Positions 1 through 8,943 of a stretch of 64,000 bases of DNA are shown piece after piece. The DNA comes from Pyropia yezoensis (taxonomy: Eukaryota; Rhodophyta; Bangiophyceae; Bangiales; Bangiaceae). Under the pieces are notes generated by a model, which searched no databases, had not been told where the DNA came from, and saw nothing but the letters and a program-made list of their open reading frames with translations. Both the position numbers and the translations under genes were made by a program. The stretch is taken from assembly GCA_009829735.1 (NCBI GenBank), contig CM020619.1, positions 31,517,751 through 31,581,750 of the forward strand. Direction: 5' to 3'. Within the stretch, counting starts at the first letter, position 1; every line of letters begins with the position of its first letter.

Positions 1-2190
1 CTCTTCACTCAAGGGGTGGAATACTTGGGACATGTTGTCCGTCCGGGGCGCCTCAGTGTCAACGAGAAGAACTTGAGGGCCATCCGTAAGGCCCAGTACC
101 CCCGGACCCAGACCCAGATGAGGAGCTTCCTCGGGATGTGTAACGCGTACCGACGTTTCACCAAGGGCTTCGCCAAGGTGGCGAAACCGTTGAATGAGTT
201 GGTGAGCTCAACGCTACCGAAGAACCTGCCTCCCCCAAGTCGGGTGGAGCAGGAATCCTTTGACACTCTTCGGGACCTTCTGCTGAAGCCCCCTATCCTG
301 GCTATTCCCAGGTTGGGATGCCCATACATCCTGGATGTGGACGCTAGCTACGACCAACTTGGTTGTGTGTTGCTTCAGCAGCAGCCGGACAAGGAGTACT
401 TGCCGGTGGGATACTTCAGCAAGGGGCTGAACTCGGCCGAGAAGAACTACGGAGTCACCGAGTTGGAAGGACTCGCAGTGGTGTGGGCGGTGACATCACT
501 TCGTCACTACCTGGAGGGTGAGAAGTTCTTCATCCGCTGTGACCACCGCGCGTTGCTGTTCATCTTCAAGACTGACTGCACGAACACTCGTCTCAACCGG
601 TGGAGGGTGCGACTGGCACCCTTCAACTTTGATATTGAGTACCGACCTGGCTGGCAACATGCCCTTGCCGACGGCCTTTCTCGGGTGCCTACCCAGGGGC
701 TGGACACTAACCCAGTCGATGAGGACATCCCCATCGTGGGGATAGTCACGCGCTCGGGTCAGGCGTTGAACCCCATGGCGCCAGGGAACAAGAAGTACTT
801 GCCCCTGTCCCTGGACGAGGTGGTGAAGGCCCAGGCCGAGGACCCCTTCTGCAAGTCGCAGAGGGATACACTGGATACAGTGGCGGAGACGCGGTTCTGT
901 CTCGGAGACGATGGCCTCCTCATGAGGAGGGGGGTATTCCAGGGGACCAAACAACTTGACGTCCCCGCATCCCTCAAGGACAGTGTTCTTGAGAGGGAGC
1001 GTAACGCTCCCATAGGTGGACACCTGGGGTCTAGTAAACTGTACCAGACCCTGAGGACCAGGTACTACTGGCCGTCCATGGTGGTGGACATCTACAGTTG
1101 GGTGGCTGCCTGCACAAGTTGTGCACAGAACCGTCTGATGGAACGGCGGCCTACTACGGCTATGCTACTGTTCCCGGCCAAGGATCCCTTTGCCGCGTTG
1201 GTAATGGACATCCTTGGGCCACTGCCAGTGACCGAGGAAGGCAACCAGTACCTCCTGGTCATCTGTGACCGCTTCACGAAACTTACGCGAGCGATCCCAC
1301 TGGCAGAGATCACGGCCATGTCGGTCGTGTCAGCCTTACTAGATCACTGGGTTGCCGCGCATGGCATTCCGGATAGTACACTATCGGACAATGGACCGCA
1401 ATTTGCGTCTGTACTGTTTCAGGGAGAGCTGTATAGGTTGGGGGTTCAGGCAAACTATGCCACCCCCTACCACCCACAAACTAATGGGCAGGTGGAGCGC
1501 TTCAACAAAACTATTGTTCGGCAGCTGCGCCACTATGTGAGTGAGCACGTGAAAACGTGGGACCAATACATTTTTATTCTTACCACTGCCTACAATTCGC
1601 AGGTTCACTCATCTACCGGGGAAGTACCCCTCGCTTTTGTAACTCCCCGTCGCGTGCGGTCTATCGCCGTGCGGCGGCCGCTCCCAACTAGGGAGGATGG
1701 TGGCAGTACGCCTACTCCTACTGAGAGTAAGGCGGAGTTCGCTGCTAGGCTTGAAATGCTCATCCCTAAAGTCAGGGCTGAGATGGACAAGGCACAAAAG
1801 CGCTACAAGCGTACCTTTGACAAAGAGGTGCGCAATGCTCAGCATGTCCCCGAGCAGGGTGACTGGGTACTGGTACACTCCCACACCCCAACTGGGGGTA
1901 AGTTGGTATTCCAGACGAAGGGACCGTACCAGGTCCTTCGTATCAATGGGCGGCGCTTCACCATCGAAAGTGACGATGGGGTCCGCACAGTGAACGGACA
2001 GGACGTGGTCAAAGTTGCACCACCGCCTGCAGGCGACTCAGCTTGGGCGCGTGCGTGGGAAGCGTGGCGCCTCCCCACACTGCCTGCGGCCAAACAGGGC
2101 CCGCAGGAGTACGTGTTCGATAAGGTCATCGACCACGGCTGGGATGAGGACACTAACCGCCTCATGTTGAGGGTGCGTTGGTTCGGCTAG
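1..2190 (+). CDS. pol: Ty3/gypsy pol, 3' part (element A)
   Basis: This is the C-terminal part of a retrotransposon polyprotein whose frame is already open at base 1. In order it has the end of reverse transcriptase (VEYLGHVVRPGR, then LRSFLGMCNAYRRF), RNase H (LDVDASYDQLG near base 330), an HHCC integrase zinc finger (GGHLGSSKLYQTL to CTSCAQNR), the integrase core (MDILGPLP, SDNGPQFAS, YHPQTNGQVERFN carrying the D, D and E residues), and a chromodomain (RLMLRVRWFG). The chromodomain is cut by TAG at 2188-2190. The frame stays open to 2310 and encodes the rest of the domain (DDTWEYVEDLPAEKV). Element B has TAT (Tyr) at the same position, so this looks like a single nonsense change. It encodes replication and integration functions of the element and is closely related to the pol of element B. 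Confidence 0.93.
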   Translation, partial: LFTQGVEYLGHVVRPGRLSVNEKNLRAIRKAQYPRTQTQMRSFLGMCNAYRRFTKGFAKVAKPLNELVSSTLPKNLPPPSRVEQESFDTLRDLLLKPPILAIPRLGCPYILDVDASYDQLGCVLLQQQPDKEYLPVGYFSKGLNSAEKNYGVTELEGLAVVWAVTSLRHYLEGEKFFIRCDHRALLFIFKTDCTNTRLNRWRVRLAPFNFDIEYRPGWQHALADGLSRVPTQGLDTNPVDEDIPIVGIVTRSGQALNPMAPGNKKYLPLSLDEVVKAQAEDPFCKSQRDTLDTVAETRFCLGDDGLLMRRGVFQGTKQLDVPASLKDSVLERERNAPIGGHLGSSKLYQTLRTRYYWPSMVVDIYSWVAACTSCAQNRLMERRPTTAMLLFPAKDPFAALVMDILGPLPVTEEGNQYLLVICDRFTKLTRAIPLAEITAMSVVSALLDHWVAAHGIPDSTLSDNGPQFASVLFQGELYRLGVQANYATPYHPQTNGQVERFNKTIVRQLRHYVSEHVKTWDQYIFILTTAYNSQVHSSTGEVPLAFVTPRRVRSIAVRRPLPTREDGGSTPTPTESKAEFAARLEMLIPKVRAEMDKAQKRYKRTFDKEVRNAQHVPEQGDWVLVHSHTPTGGKLVFQTKGPYQVLRINGRRFTIESDDGVRTVNGQDVVKVAPPPAGDSAWARAWEAWRLPTLPAAKQGPQEYVFDKVIDHGWDEDTNRLMLRVRWFG

Positions 2191-2406
2191 AAAGCCAAGG
2201 ATGATACGTGGGAATATGTGGAGGACCTTCCCGCTGAGAAGGTCCGGGCATACTGTGCCCGGAATGAGATAGACCATGACAGCCCCTCAACGCGAGGGAA
2301 GGCCGAGTAACAGTGCCAAGAGAGTGCTTCAAGTCGAAGTGGTACGCAGAGTGGCTTTTAACTACAGCCCTAACCCTCACACTCTCACAAGAAAGGCAGC
2401 TGCCAA

Positions 2407-4350
2407 CTAGGCATGCATGCTAGACTCTCCGACCCCACGGCCCTCGCCCTCACGTGGAGGCGAGCGGCGAGACCAACGGCGATAACGCTCCCCACCAGTC
2501 GGCGGGGCCGGCGGCTCCAAGTCGGAACCGTCGCGCCCCTCACGGTCGTGCAAGTGGCGACGACCGCGGCTGCTCTTCTGCTTAGTCTTGCGCGCAAGTT
2601 GGCGACGCAGACGGCGAACTGACTCCGACTCTGACGGAGTAGGGGACTCCGAGACGGAATAAGACAACTCGTCTTCCGACACGGAGGGAGAACGCCGCGA
2701 GCGTCGGCGACGATGGCGAGGAGGCGAGTACGCCCGGCTCCCACGACGTCTGCCACGCCCAAGTGGGGCTGGCTGAGGCACAATAGCTCCAATGCGAGCC
2801 AACTCGGCCGTCATAAACTCCGCCACCGACTCGCAACTCGCGGTCGCCACCGCAGTACGAACGCGCTCCTCAAGTTGAGGAGTCTCAGAAACTTGAAGGG
2901 TTGGGGTCGACGCAGCCAACCAGGAGATGGTGCGCACCATCGTGGTGATCATCATCTCTGAAGTCAGAGGAGTGGCTGGTAACACCAACTTGGGGTATAC
3001 CGTCAGAAAGGTGGCCCCCAAGTTGGGGGACACCGGGGTGGACGACTTTACGGCCACGCTAATCGGGATGTACCCGTGCGGCTGGTAGGGGACAGGAGGA
3101 GGTGGAGGGGCACGCCGAGGTGGCGGTGCCCGGGTGTAACTGCGACCCCTACTCGGGGCCCCCGCAGTGGGCTGAGTCATGTGGTCATCATGCGAAGGCG
3201 CGGCCATCAATATGGCCGTGTCCGTGGGTGGCGCAGTGTGGCGATCCACCCCCGGGGCATACGGGTAGTCCCCGATGCCCAGCCCTTCTCGTAGTACCAC
3301 ACGGCCGTCGTGAAGTTCACGAGCGACCCATACGAACTGGCGAAGTGCGCCATCGTCCTTGGGTCCACGAGTGGGGCGGCGCAACTTGTGCTCAATGCTC
3401 TCCCACTCGATAAACTTGTGGAGGCGGAGCATCTCCTCAAGTAGAGTGAGTTGTCCTAATGAGCACCCCTCAGCAACTAGCTGCGGGGTGAGCTGTTTCA
3501 AACCTTTGATAAGCCGGAGGGGGAGATGCCAGAGCATCCTTCGCCGCTGGACACAGGACACCCAGGTCGACATGACCCCGAGGAGCCACTGGGTGGCCAA
3601 CATGGCCCACAGCCGGTGATCTGGGCTAGCCGTCAACATGACGGAGCCGAAGTGGCCAAGCAACCGTGGCAGCAACGCAGGGAACCCGTAGGGGACCTCA
3701 ACTTGAGGCCACCACTCGGGCTTCTTCGGATAGTACTGCTCGTTACTGGCAGCGGACTGCTGCGAAAACTCAAGTTGAGCCGAGGTCACCTAGTAGGGAC
3801 CTCGCCGGAAGTCCTTTTACATCCGCACATCAAAGTGATGGGTGTGCGGATCAGCCTCGTGAAGGTACGGGGGGCGAGTTGCCACCGCGTCCCAAGTAAA
3901 GGTCGGCAAGTCGCCGGGACCCGGGATAGTTCCCCCGCGGTCCATCATGGCCTTGGCCCGCTGTATGTCTTCGACTTCCTTGTCGTCCAGGAAAGCAAAC
4001 TGGCCTGTCCTGAAGCCGGCAGAGAAACCGACCCTACGGGGATACTTCTCCCGTAGGCGGTCCCATACCCGACCCATCGCTGTGCCAAGTCGGCCACAGC
4101 GAAGAACAGTCAACCCCTCCTCATACAGAGGCCAAGCGGGGTAAAACCACCGCCCCAAGGCCTCACGCGGGACATCTTGTCCCGCCTCCGGGGGAGATCC
4201 CGCCGTCAACTCAAAGGCGGGTGACGCGGGAGTCCCATCCCCCGGAGCGATCGCGGAGCCCCCGCCGGAAGTCCCGGCGGGCGCTGCACCGTAGGAGGTG
4301 TCCTCCATACGTTCATCGAGGGAGTCCGTCTCCACCCCCGGGGTCGCCAT
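2407..4350 (-). pseudogene. Antisense ORF of element A, two in-frame stops
   Basis: A long frame runs opposite to pol and lies between pol and the probable 3' LTR. I start it at the ATG at 4350 (MATPGVETDSLDERMED), which gives about 647 codons, almost the length of the element B homologue. Two in-frame stops, TAA at 3817-3819 and TAG at 3790-3792, break it. The product aligns with the B antisense protein: VWDRLREKYP against VWYRRTRRYP, RPPYLHEADPHTHH against RPYLGGEDAHAQH, VEVPYGFPALLP against VEVPCGFPARIP, then FGSV, LWHLP and REGLG. The C-terminus is rich in Arg and Ser (RHRRRRSRRSP), which suggests nucleic-acid binding or nuclear location. I recognise no known domain. The reading strand is supported by homology to B and C. 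Confidence 0.7.
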
Positions 4351-4674
4351 GGCTCTCCCCAAGTTGTGGAGAGACGCCCGTGCTACAGCCGCACGAGACC
4401 CGCCTCGAGTTGAGGGGGGCTCGGATCGTGGGTAGATGGGTGGCCTCCCCAGCGTGGGGCGGCCCAGGGGAAGGTGAAGGGGATGTGTTGGTGATGGTGA
4501 AGTGGGAACCGGGGAGAGCAAGCTGCCGAATGGGCAAGCTTGAGGAGAGGGGGCGGTCAAAGTGACCGCCTCCACATCCGCGCTACGTACTCGAGGGGGG
4601 ACAGCAAGTCGCGCCCCCAACGCCTAGAGGTGCGTTCACACACCCCCTCACAGGGCGGACCGGGTCGGTCGGAA

Positions 4675-4689
4675 CAGAGGAGAGGGGAG
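4675..4689 (+). promoter_or_regulatory. Candidate polypurine tract of element A
   Basis: A purine-rich run (cagaggagaggggag) lies immediately before a TGTGGCAG that may begin the 3' LTR of element A. Position and composition fit a plus-strand primer. No second LTR is in the window to confirm it. Confidence 0.4.
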
Positions 4690-5182
4690 TGTGGCAGTAT
4701 TGACCCCCAGGTAGGGGGGCAACACGTGCCATGCAAGGGGCGGCAGGCCACCAGCCTGATCCGTGCCTCCCCCTGCATTCGGGTCCGTATTCCCTAAGTT
4801 TGGGATAGTTAGCTTAGTAGTAACTCCAACTTGGATTTGAGGGTTTTCTGCATTTATCGTCTTGAATTTTCGTGTGGCCCGGTGGGCAGGTGCTGGGGTG
4901 GGAGATTCTGAGTGGCGAGATTCTGAGGGGACCCTGGGGGATAAGGGGAGGGACAGCGGGGCTTGGCCCTGCGTCCCCGTCCCGACCAAGAAACTGTTGG
5001 ACCACACACCATCTTCTTGTTTGTCAGTGGGGGGATTGCCACGCAACAGGGATAGAGTGTGTGCGACTTGCACTTCTTCCGGTTCACCCGACACGGGAGG
5101 CAGCCCTTGTACACCGCCCCAACTTGGGTGCTGTGTGTGCGAGAGGTTTTTGTCACACAGTAGAATGGGATTACCTGGCACA
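4690..5182 (+). repeat. Probable 3' LTR of element A
   Basis: The segment begins TGTGGCAG just after a purine tract and can end at TGGCACA near 5182, giving imperfect TG...CA inverted ends. It lies downstream of A's pol and antisense ORF, and base composition changes at both edges. The 5' partner lies outside the window, so neither the end point nor a target duplication can be verified. Confidence 0.4.
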
Positions 5183-5857
5183 GAAGCGTCGTAGGGCGCC
5201 GTGTGGCGCTCAATCGCTAAGACGGCGCCCGCTATTGCCGCAGGCTCCGTCCCCAGCGTGCGGTAGCCCTTTACACGTCTCACGGGCCAGGCAGACAAGC
5301 GCCACGATTCTTCTTCAGCTTCCGACAGCGCGCCCCGGCCTGTGTCCGAAACGACGCCAGACGCCGCACGAGCGCTGTGTGCTGTGAAGCCGCCACACGG
5401 TGCAACGCCCCCGCGTTGAGCGTAAAACTCGCCGGGGACGGGCTCCATGGTGCGCTCAGGCGCCGCGCGTCTGGCAGAAGTCGTCCGGCTGGCGTAAACC
5501 AGGCGGGGCGCACGCCCCGCGTGGCGGTCGTGACTCATTCGATGGAGCGAGCCAGTGACTGGGGAAGTACCCGCACCGGCGGCGAAGCAGAACCCGCCGC
5601 TTCGCCGCCGCCACCCAAGCGTACATCGCGCGCGTGCCCACGAGCGTAGCCGCTGCCGCGCGACCGCGCATAACCGCAACCCAACACATCACAGCCACCA
5701 GATCCACGAGCAGCACCGTGGCCAGATCCACCAGCATCACCGCCACCGCTTGTAGGCGCACCGTCGGAAGGGGCACCAGCTGCTCTGCCGCCGCCACCTG
5801 ACCGCGCAAGTCTGCCGCGCGACCCCGCACCTCAGCCGTCCAACCCCGCACCCCCGC
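5183..5857. other. Flank between elements A and C, no gene recognised
   Basis: About 680 bp of GC-rich sequence lies between the probable end of element A and the target site of element C. It would be continuous with the sequence from 33756 onward if C were absent. I see no recognisable coding region. Confidence 0.4.
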
Positions 5858-5862
5858 CAGCC
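5858..5862. repeat. Target-site duplication of element C, left copy (CAGCC)
   Basis: CAGCC directly precedes the 5' LTR, and the same five bases directly follow the 3' LTR at 33751-33755. This ties the two 363-bp LTRs to one insertion event. Confidence 0.9.
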
Positions 5863-6225
5863 TGTAGCAATATGGTTGGCCGTATTGTGACCCTAATATT
5901 AGGGGGGCTACTTCTAACCCTTAAGTTTCAATTTGATAGTTCGTACTGGTCACGGTATCTATAAATTACGGATGACCAGAGGGACTTGCATCTTGGGGTG
6001 GAGGGTAGTTGGTAGTGTCTCCGAGGGTTTATAACGAGGGGGCCGGCGGCGAATCCACCGCCGGCCATGGTAGAACAACAAACCCCTCCCATTTGGGCTC
6101 CCATCTTGGTCCCGTTGCTTGCGCTCCAAGGACAGCAACCTTGGCCTCCCGGTGACGTTGGTGCCGATCCCCCCTGGTGAGTGTTCCCTGAGAGTGGACG
6201 TGCAGCGGATGCCTATTGTGCCACA
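5863..6225 (+). repeat. 5' LTR of element C
   Basis: It is 363 bp long, starts TGTAGCA and ends TGCCACA. The 3' copy ends TGCTACA, the exact reverse complement of the start. It contains a TATA-like TTTATAA (6028-6034), and a strong hairpin follows at 6041-6066. Confidence 0.93.
6041..6066 (+). other. GC-rich hairpin in the C LTR
   Basis: A perfect 9-bp stem (GGCCGGCGG at 6041-6049, CCGCCGGCC at 6058-6066) with an 8-nt loop lies about 7 nt after the TATA-like box. It is kept in the 3' LTR (33566-33591). It may sit near the transcript start or R region. Confidence 0.6.
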
Positions 6226-6226
6226 T

Positions 6227-6240
6227 TGGTGGAGCAGCAG
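6227..6240 (+). promoter_or_regulatory. Primer-binding site of element C
   Basis: TGGTGGAGCAGCAG starts one base after the LTR. Its complement ends in CCA preceded by a base that fits a tRNA discriminator, so a tRNA 3' end could prime here. The tRNA identity cannot be read from this window. Confidence 0.6.
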
Positions 6241-6262
6241 AGGACGGATATCCGTCACCCTT

Positions 6263-6267
6263 GTGGT
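6263..6267. repeat. Target-site duplication of element B, left copy (GTGGT)
   Basis: GTGGT precedes the B 5' LTR and is repeated at 23441-23445 right after the B 3' LTR. It shows that B inserted in the leader of C about 23 bp after the C primer-binding site. Confidence 0.9.
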
Positions 6268-6806
6268 TGTGGGAGATTGGGCCGGAATTCGGTACCAATA
6301 CTTTGAAGATTCGGGTCAAGTGGACCTGACCGGAAGTCGAAATTCACCCGACCCACGATGGTGAAACTTCTGACTTCTGGACGGAAATTCGACTAGGACT
6401 TCCGACATACTAGAGCAGGGTAATGCTGCTGGTATTTGTTTCTTGGGATTTTTGCACGGGAGCCAGACGGATTTCTACGCTTTGAGTTCTTTGCATGTGG
6501 AGTGATATGATTGGTTTGTTTGAGGGTTCATTTTCTGAGTGTTTTGAGGGGTTGCGTGAGCGTGTGAGGAGGGTTGATAAGGAGGGACAGCAAGGCGGGG
6601 AGGGCCCACCTTGGCTGGCCAAGCAAGAAAACACCGTCTGGCTCCGACACATCTTGTTCGTGCCTTGGTGAGTAGACCCGCTCACCACACGCAAGTTCCG
6701 TGTTCGGCTGTGTGGAGGTGCTTGCTTCCGGTGTCCCAAGTTGGGATATCGGCAATACTCCTCTTCCTTCCCTGACTCGGGGTTGGTGGATGGGAGTACT
6801 GCTACA
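6268..6806 (+). repeat. 5' LTR of element B
   Basis: It is 539 bp long, beginning TGTGGGAG and ending TGCTACA. It matches 22902-23440 along its whole length with no difference noticed, which suggests a recent insertion. Confidence 0.93.
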
Positions 6807-6808
6807 GT

Positions 6809-6824
6809 TGGTGGATCAGCGGGG
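6809..6824 (+). promoter_or_regulatory. Primer-binding site of element B
   Basis: TGGTGGATCAGCGGGG begins two bases after the 5' LTR. It shares TGGTGGA-CAGC with the C site, which suggests the same or a related tRNA primer in both families. Confidence 0.6.
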
Positions 6825-7123
6825 GAGAGGATATCGACTTAGGTACCTCCCTTGACCGGAGACGGGACCAAGTTGGCCCCTCTCCCCCTTCGGCACCGAG
6901 ACTTCCGGTGACACGATCGACTCGCCTACGTTCCGAGCGTTCGCTGGGCGACGAGGTTGGCCACCGTGAGTCTTGGTGGGAGACCCGGAGTTTCGGGAAA
7001 CCTCACCGCCTTCCTAGAGGCAGGTGGAGGGGTGGAACGTGCTCTAGGAACTCCCTAGCTGACGATCCCCGACTCTGGACACCGTTTGGTCGTTTTGGTT
7101 GACTCCACGTGACTCTTGTGGAG

Positions 7124-8887
7124 ATGGCTGGTGAGGGAGACCCCCCCATTGCGCCGAGTGTACCTGGGGAGGGGGAGCGTAGTCCTCCCCCGACGGGCGG
7201 AGTACCACCCAGGCCGGGCAGTGCGGATGTGGTGGGTCCAGAGGTTGGACCCCGACGGCGATCGGCCAGGTTCCTTCCCAGGCCGTCACCGGAAGAGACG
7301 GGCGGAGTTCGCCCTTCTCCGGTGGGAGCGCCGAGCCAGCGTCAGGCTCCGGCAACCTCTTCGGGGAGTGACGACACTCACTTCGGCATGGGACCGCCGA
7401 CCGGCAGAGGTGACGGGACAGGGAGTTCTGTACCCCGGGTTGGTGGGTCCGCGCCACGACTGGTGCCGGAAGGACCGGGTGGGAGCTCGAGTCAAGCTCC
7501 ACCTGGATCATCCGGTATCGTGGATAACTCGGTGATGACTGCCATCGCACAAGTCGTGCGAGAGGAGGTGGGGAAGGCGTTGAAGGGGAGTACCCCTCCG
7601 CCTGAACAGGCCTCGAGGCGTCAGAAGCGACGGGAGATTCGACGTACTCTCCGTCGTGAGGTGGACTCGGAGTCTGAGTCCTCTGCAAGTGGCAAGTCGG
7701 GTGAAGAAGATCTTACTCGACATGGTCGTGTGACTCACACGGACCGTCTTGGGACTAGAGTCGTCCCAGGAAAGATCGTGGTGAATAATCCATTGTTCAA
7801 GGATGTCTTCGACTGTGAGACATATGGGTTGGTCAACAAGTCGTTGACCTACTCAAATAGCCAGGCCCGTACCCTGGGCCGGCGCAAGAAACACGTTGCG
7901 CAATCCTTCGGGGTCCGTTCAGAATGGGACGGGACTCCACCCCTGAAGGTCTTCCAGTTTTTGCGGAAGTTCGCAAAATCCTGCGATGACAATGATGTCT
8001 CTGAAGCTGAAGCGTTTTTCATGCTTCAGGACTTCACCAAGGAGCCACTCCGCTCCGAGGTGATGAACGTCATGCCAAGTCGGCATGGTGGGAATCCGGG
8101 TGAGGTGACCTCCTACCTGGAGTTGGTTAATTGGATCCTTCGTCTTCACGCAGACGAGGCTTCCTTGGCTGTGCAGGTTGAAGAGTTCAACCGCGCCACC
8201 CAGAGTAAGGGTGAAGAGGAACGGGAGTTCGCTGAACGACTCCGTCAGCTGAACGTCCTCTGTGGATTCCTATATCCCCAAGGAGTCATTAAGGGACGCT
8301 TTGTGGAGGGTGTCCACCGAGCAGCTCGAGCGACTGTGCGAGAGCGTAATACTCCGACCATGACTCTGGCGGAGTTGGCACGCATCGCCCAGACTAAGGG
8401 TGATGAGTACCGCTGGCTCGTGTCTGAGCAGCGGAAGGAACGAGAGAAAGAAGTTAAGGGAATGGAAGCAAGTCGCTTCCGCAGAACTGCAAGGATGCCT
8501 TCCTACACGCGGACGTACCCTGCAGTACCTTCGTCCTCAACTCGAGAGACGGAAGGTATGGTGGCCGCCATCCCTGATAAGTCACAGGGAAAAGCGGGGC
8601 CATCGGCGTCGATGAGTGATCGGCCGTGTTGGCAGTGTTCCAAGTCGGGACACTGGGCAGCCCAATGCCCCACTCTGGACGTTCGTTTGAGAGCCCTGTT
8701 GGCTCGTATTGGGAAGCTCGGTATTCCGAGGACTGATTCGGATACCCGGCCACACACCACACGTGTGACGGCCATGACTCAACCTGAGTCAGAGGATGAG
8801 TCCACGCTTGAGAAGGGGGAAACCTCTTCCCCCAGCTCAAGTGGCAAGGATACTCCATCATCCGAGTCGGATGAGGGAAACGCCTAG
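7124..8887 (+). CDS. gag: gag of element B (left, intact reading)
   Basis: This is a capsid/nucleocapsid precursor of about 587 residues. I choose the ATG at 7124 (MAGEGDPP); the frame extends only five codons upstream. A Pro/Gly/Ser-rich N-terminus is followed by a charged segment, a retrotransposon capsid-like helical region (roughly residues 220-440, including FFMLQDFTKEPL and REFAERLRQL), and one CCHC zinc knuckle, CWQCSKSGHWAAQC, in the spacing C-x2-C-x4-H-x4-C. The ORF ends at TAG 8885-8887, four nt after a slippery heptamer that shifts ribosomes into pol. It would assemble virus-like particles and bind the element RNA. The right-hand assembly copy carries four homopolymer indels in this gene. 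Confidence 0.92.
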   Translation: MAGEGDPPIAPSVPGEGERSPPPTGGVPPRPGSADVVGPEVGPRRRSARFLPRPSPEETGGVRPSPVGAPSQRQAPATSSGSDDTHFGMGPPTGRGDGTGSSVPRVGGSAPRLVPEGPGGSSSQAPPGSSGIVDNSVMTAIAQVVREEVGKALKGSTPPPEQASRRQKRREIRRTLRREVDSESESSASGKSGEEDLTRHGRVTHTDRLGTRVVPGKIVVNNPLFKDVFDCETYGLVNKSLTYSNSQARTLGRRKKHVAQSFGVRSEWDGTPPLKVFQFLRKFAKSCDDNDVSEAEAFFMLQDFTKEPLRSEVMNVMPSRHGGNPGEVTSYLELVNWILRLHADEASLAVQVEEFNRATQSKGEEEREFAERLRQLNVLCGFLYPQGVIKGRFVEGVHRAARATVRERNTPTMTLAELARIAQTKGDEYRWLVSEQRKEREKEVKGMEASRFRRTARMPSYTRTYPAVPSSSTRETEGMVAAIPDKSQGKAGPSASMSDRPCWQCSKSGHWAAQCPTLDVRLRALLARIGKLGIPRTDSDTRPHTTRVTAMTQPESEDESTLEKGETSSPSSSGKDTPSSESDEGNA

Positions 8888-8943
8888 CCGCTGGGACTAA
8901 GACTGACCCAAAGGCTCCAGCGGTAATGAAGCGGGTTGCTTCA
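8875..8943 (+). promoter_or_regulatory. Programmed -1 ribosomal frameshift signal (gag-pol, element B)
   Basis: The heptamer G GGA AAC (8875-8881) is in phase with gag and fits X XXY YYZ. A TGA of the pol frame lies directly before it (8872-8874) and the gag TAG directly after (8885-8887), so the frame overlap is only this site. Six nt downstream, CCGCTGG (8888-8894) pairs with CCAGCGG (8917-8923). A second hairpin, TGAAGC/GCTTCA (8927-8932 with 8938-8943), has loop GGGTT, which can pair with GACCC (8905-8909) in the first loop, giving a possible kissing structure. The same signal is at 15811-15879 in the other assembly copy. Confidence 0.85.
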
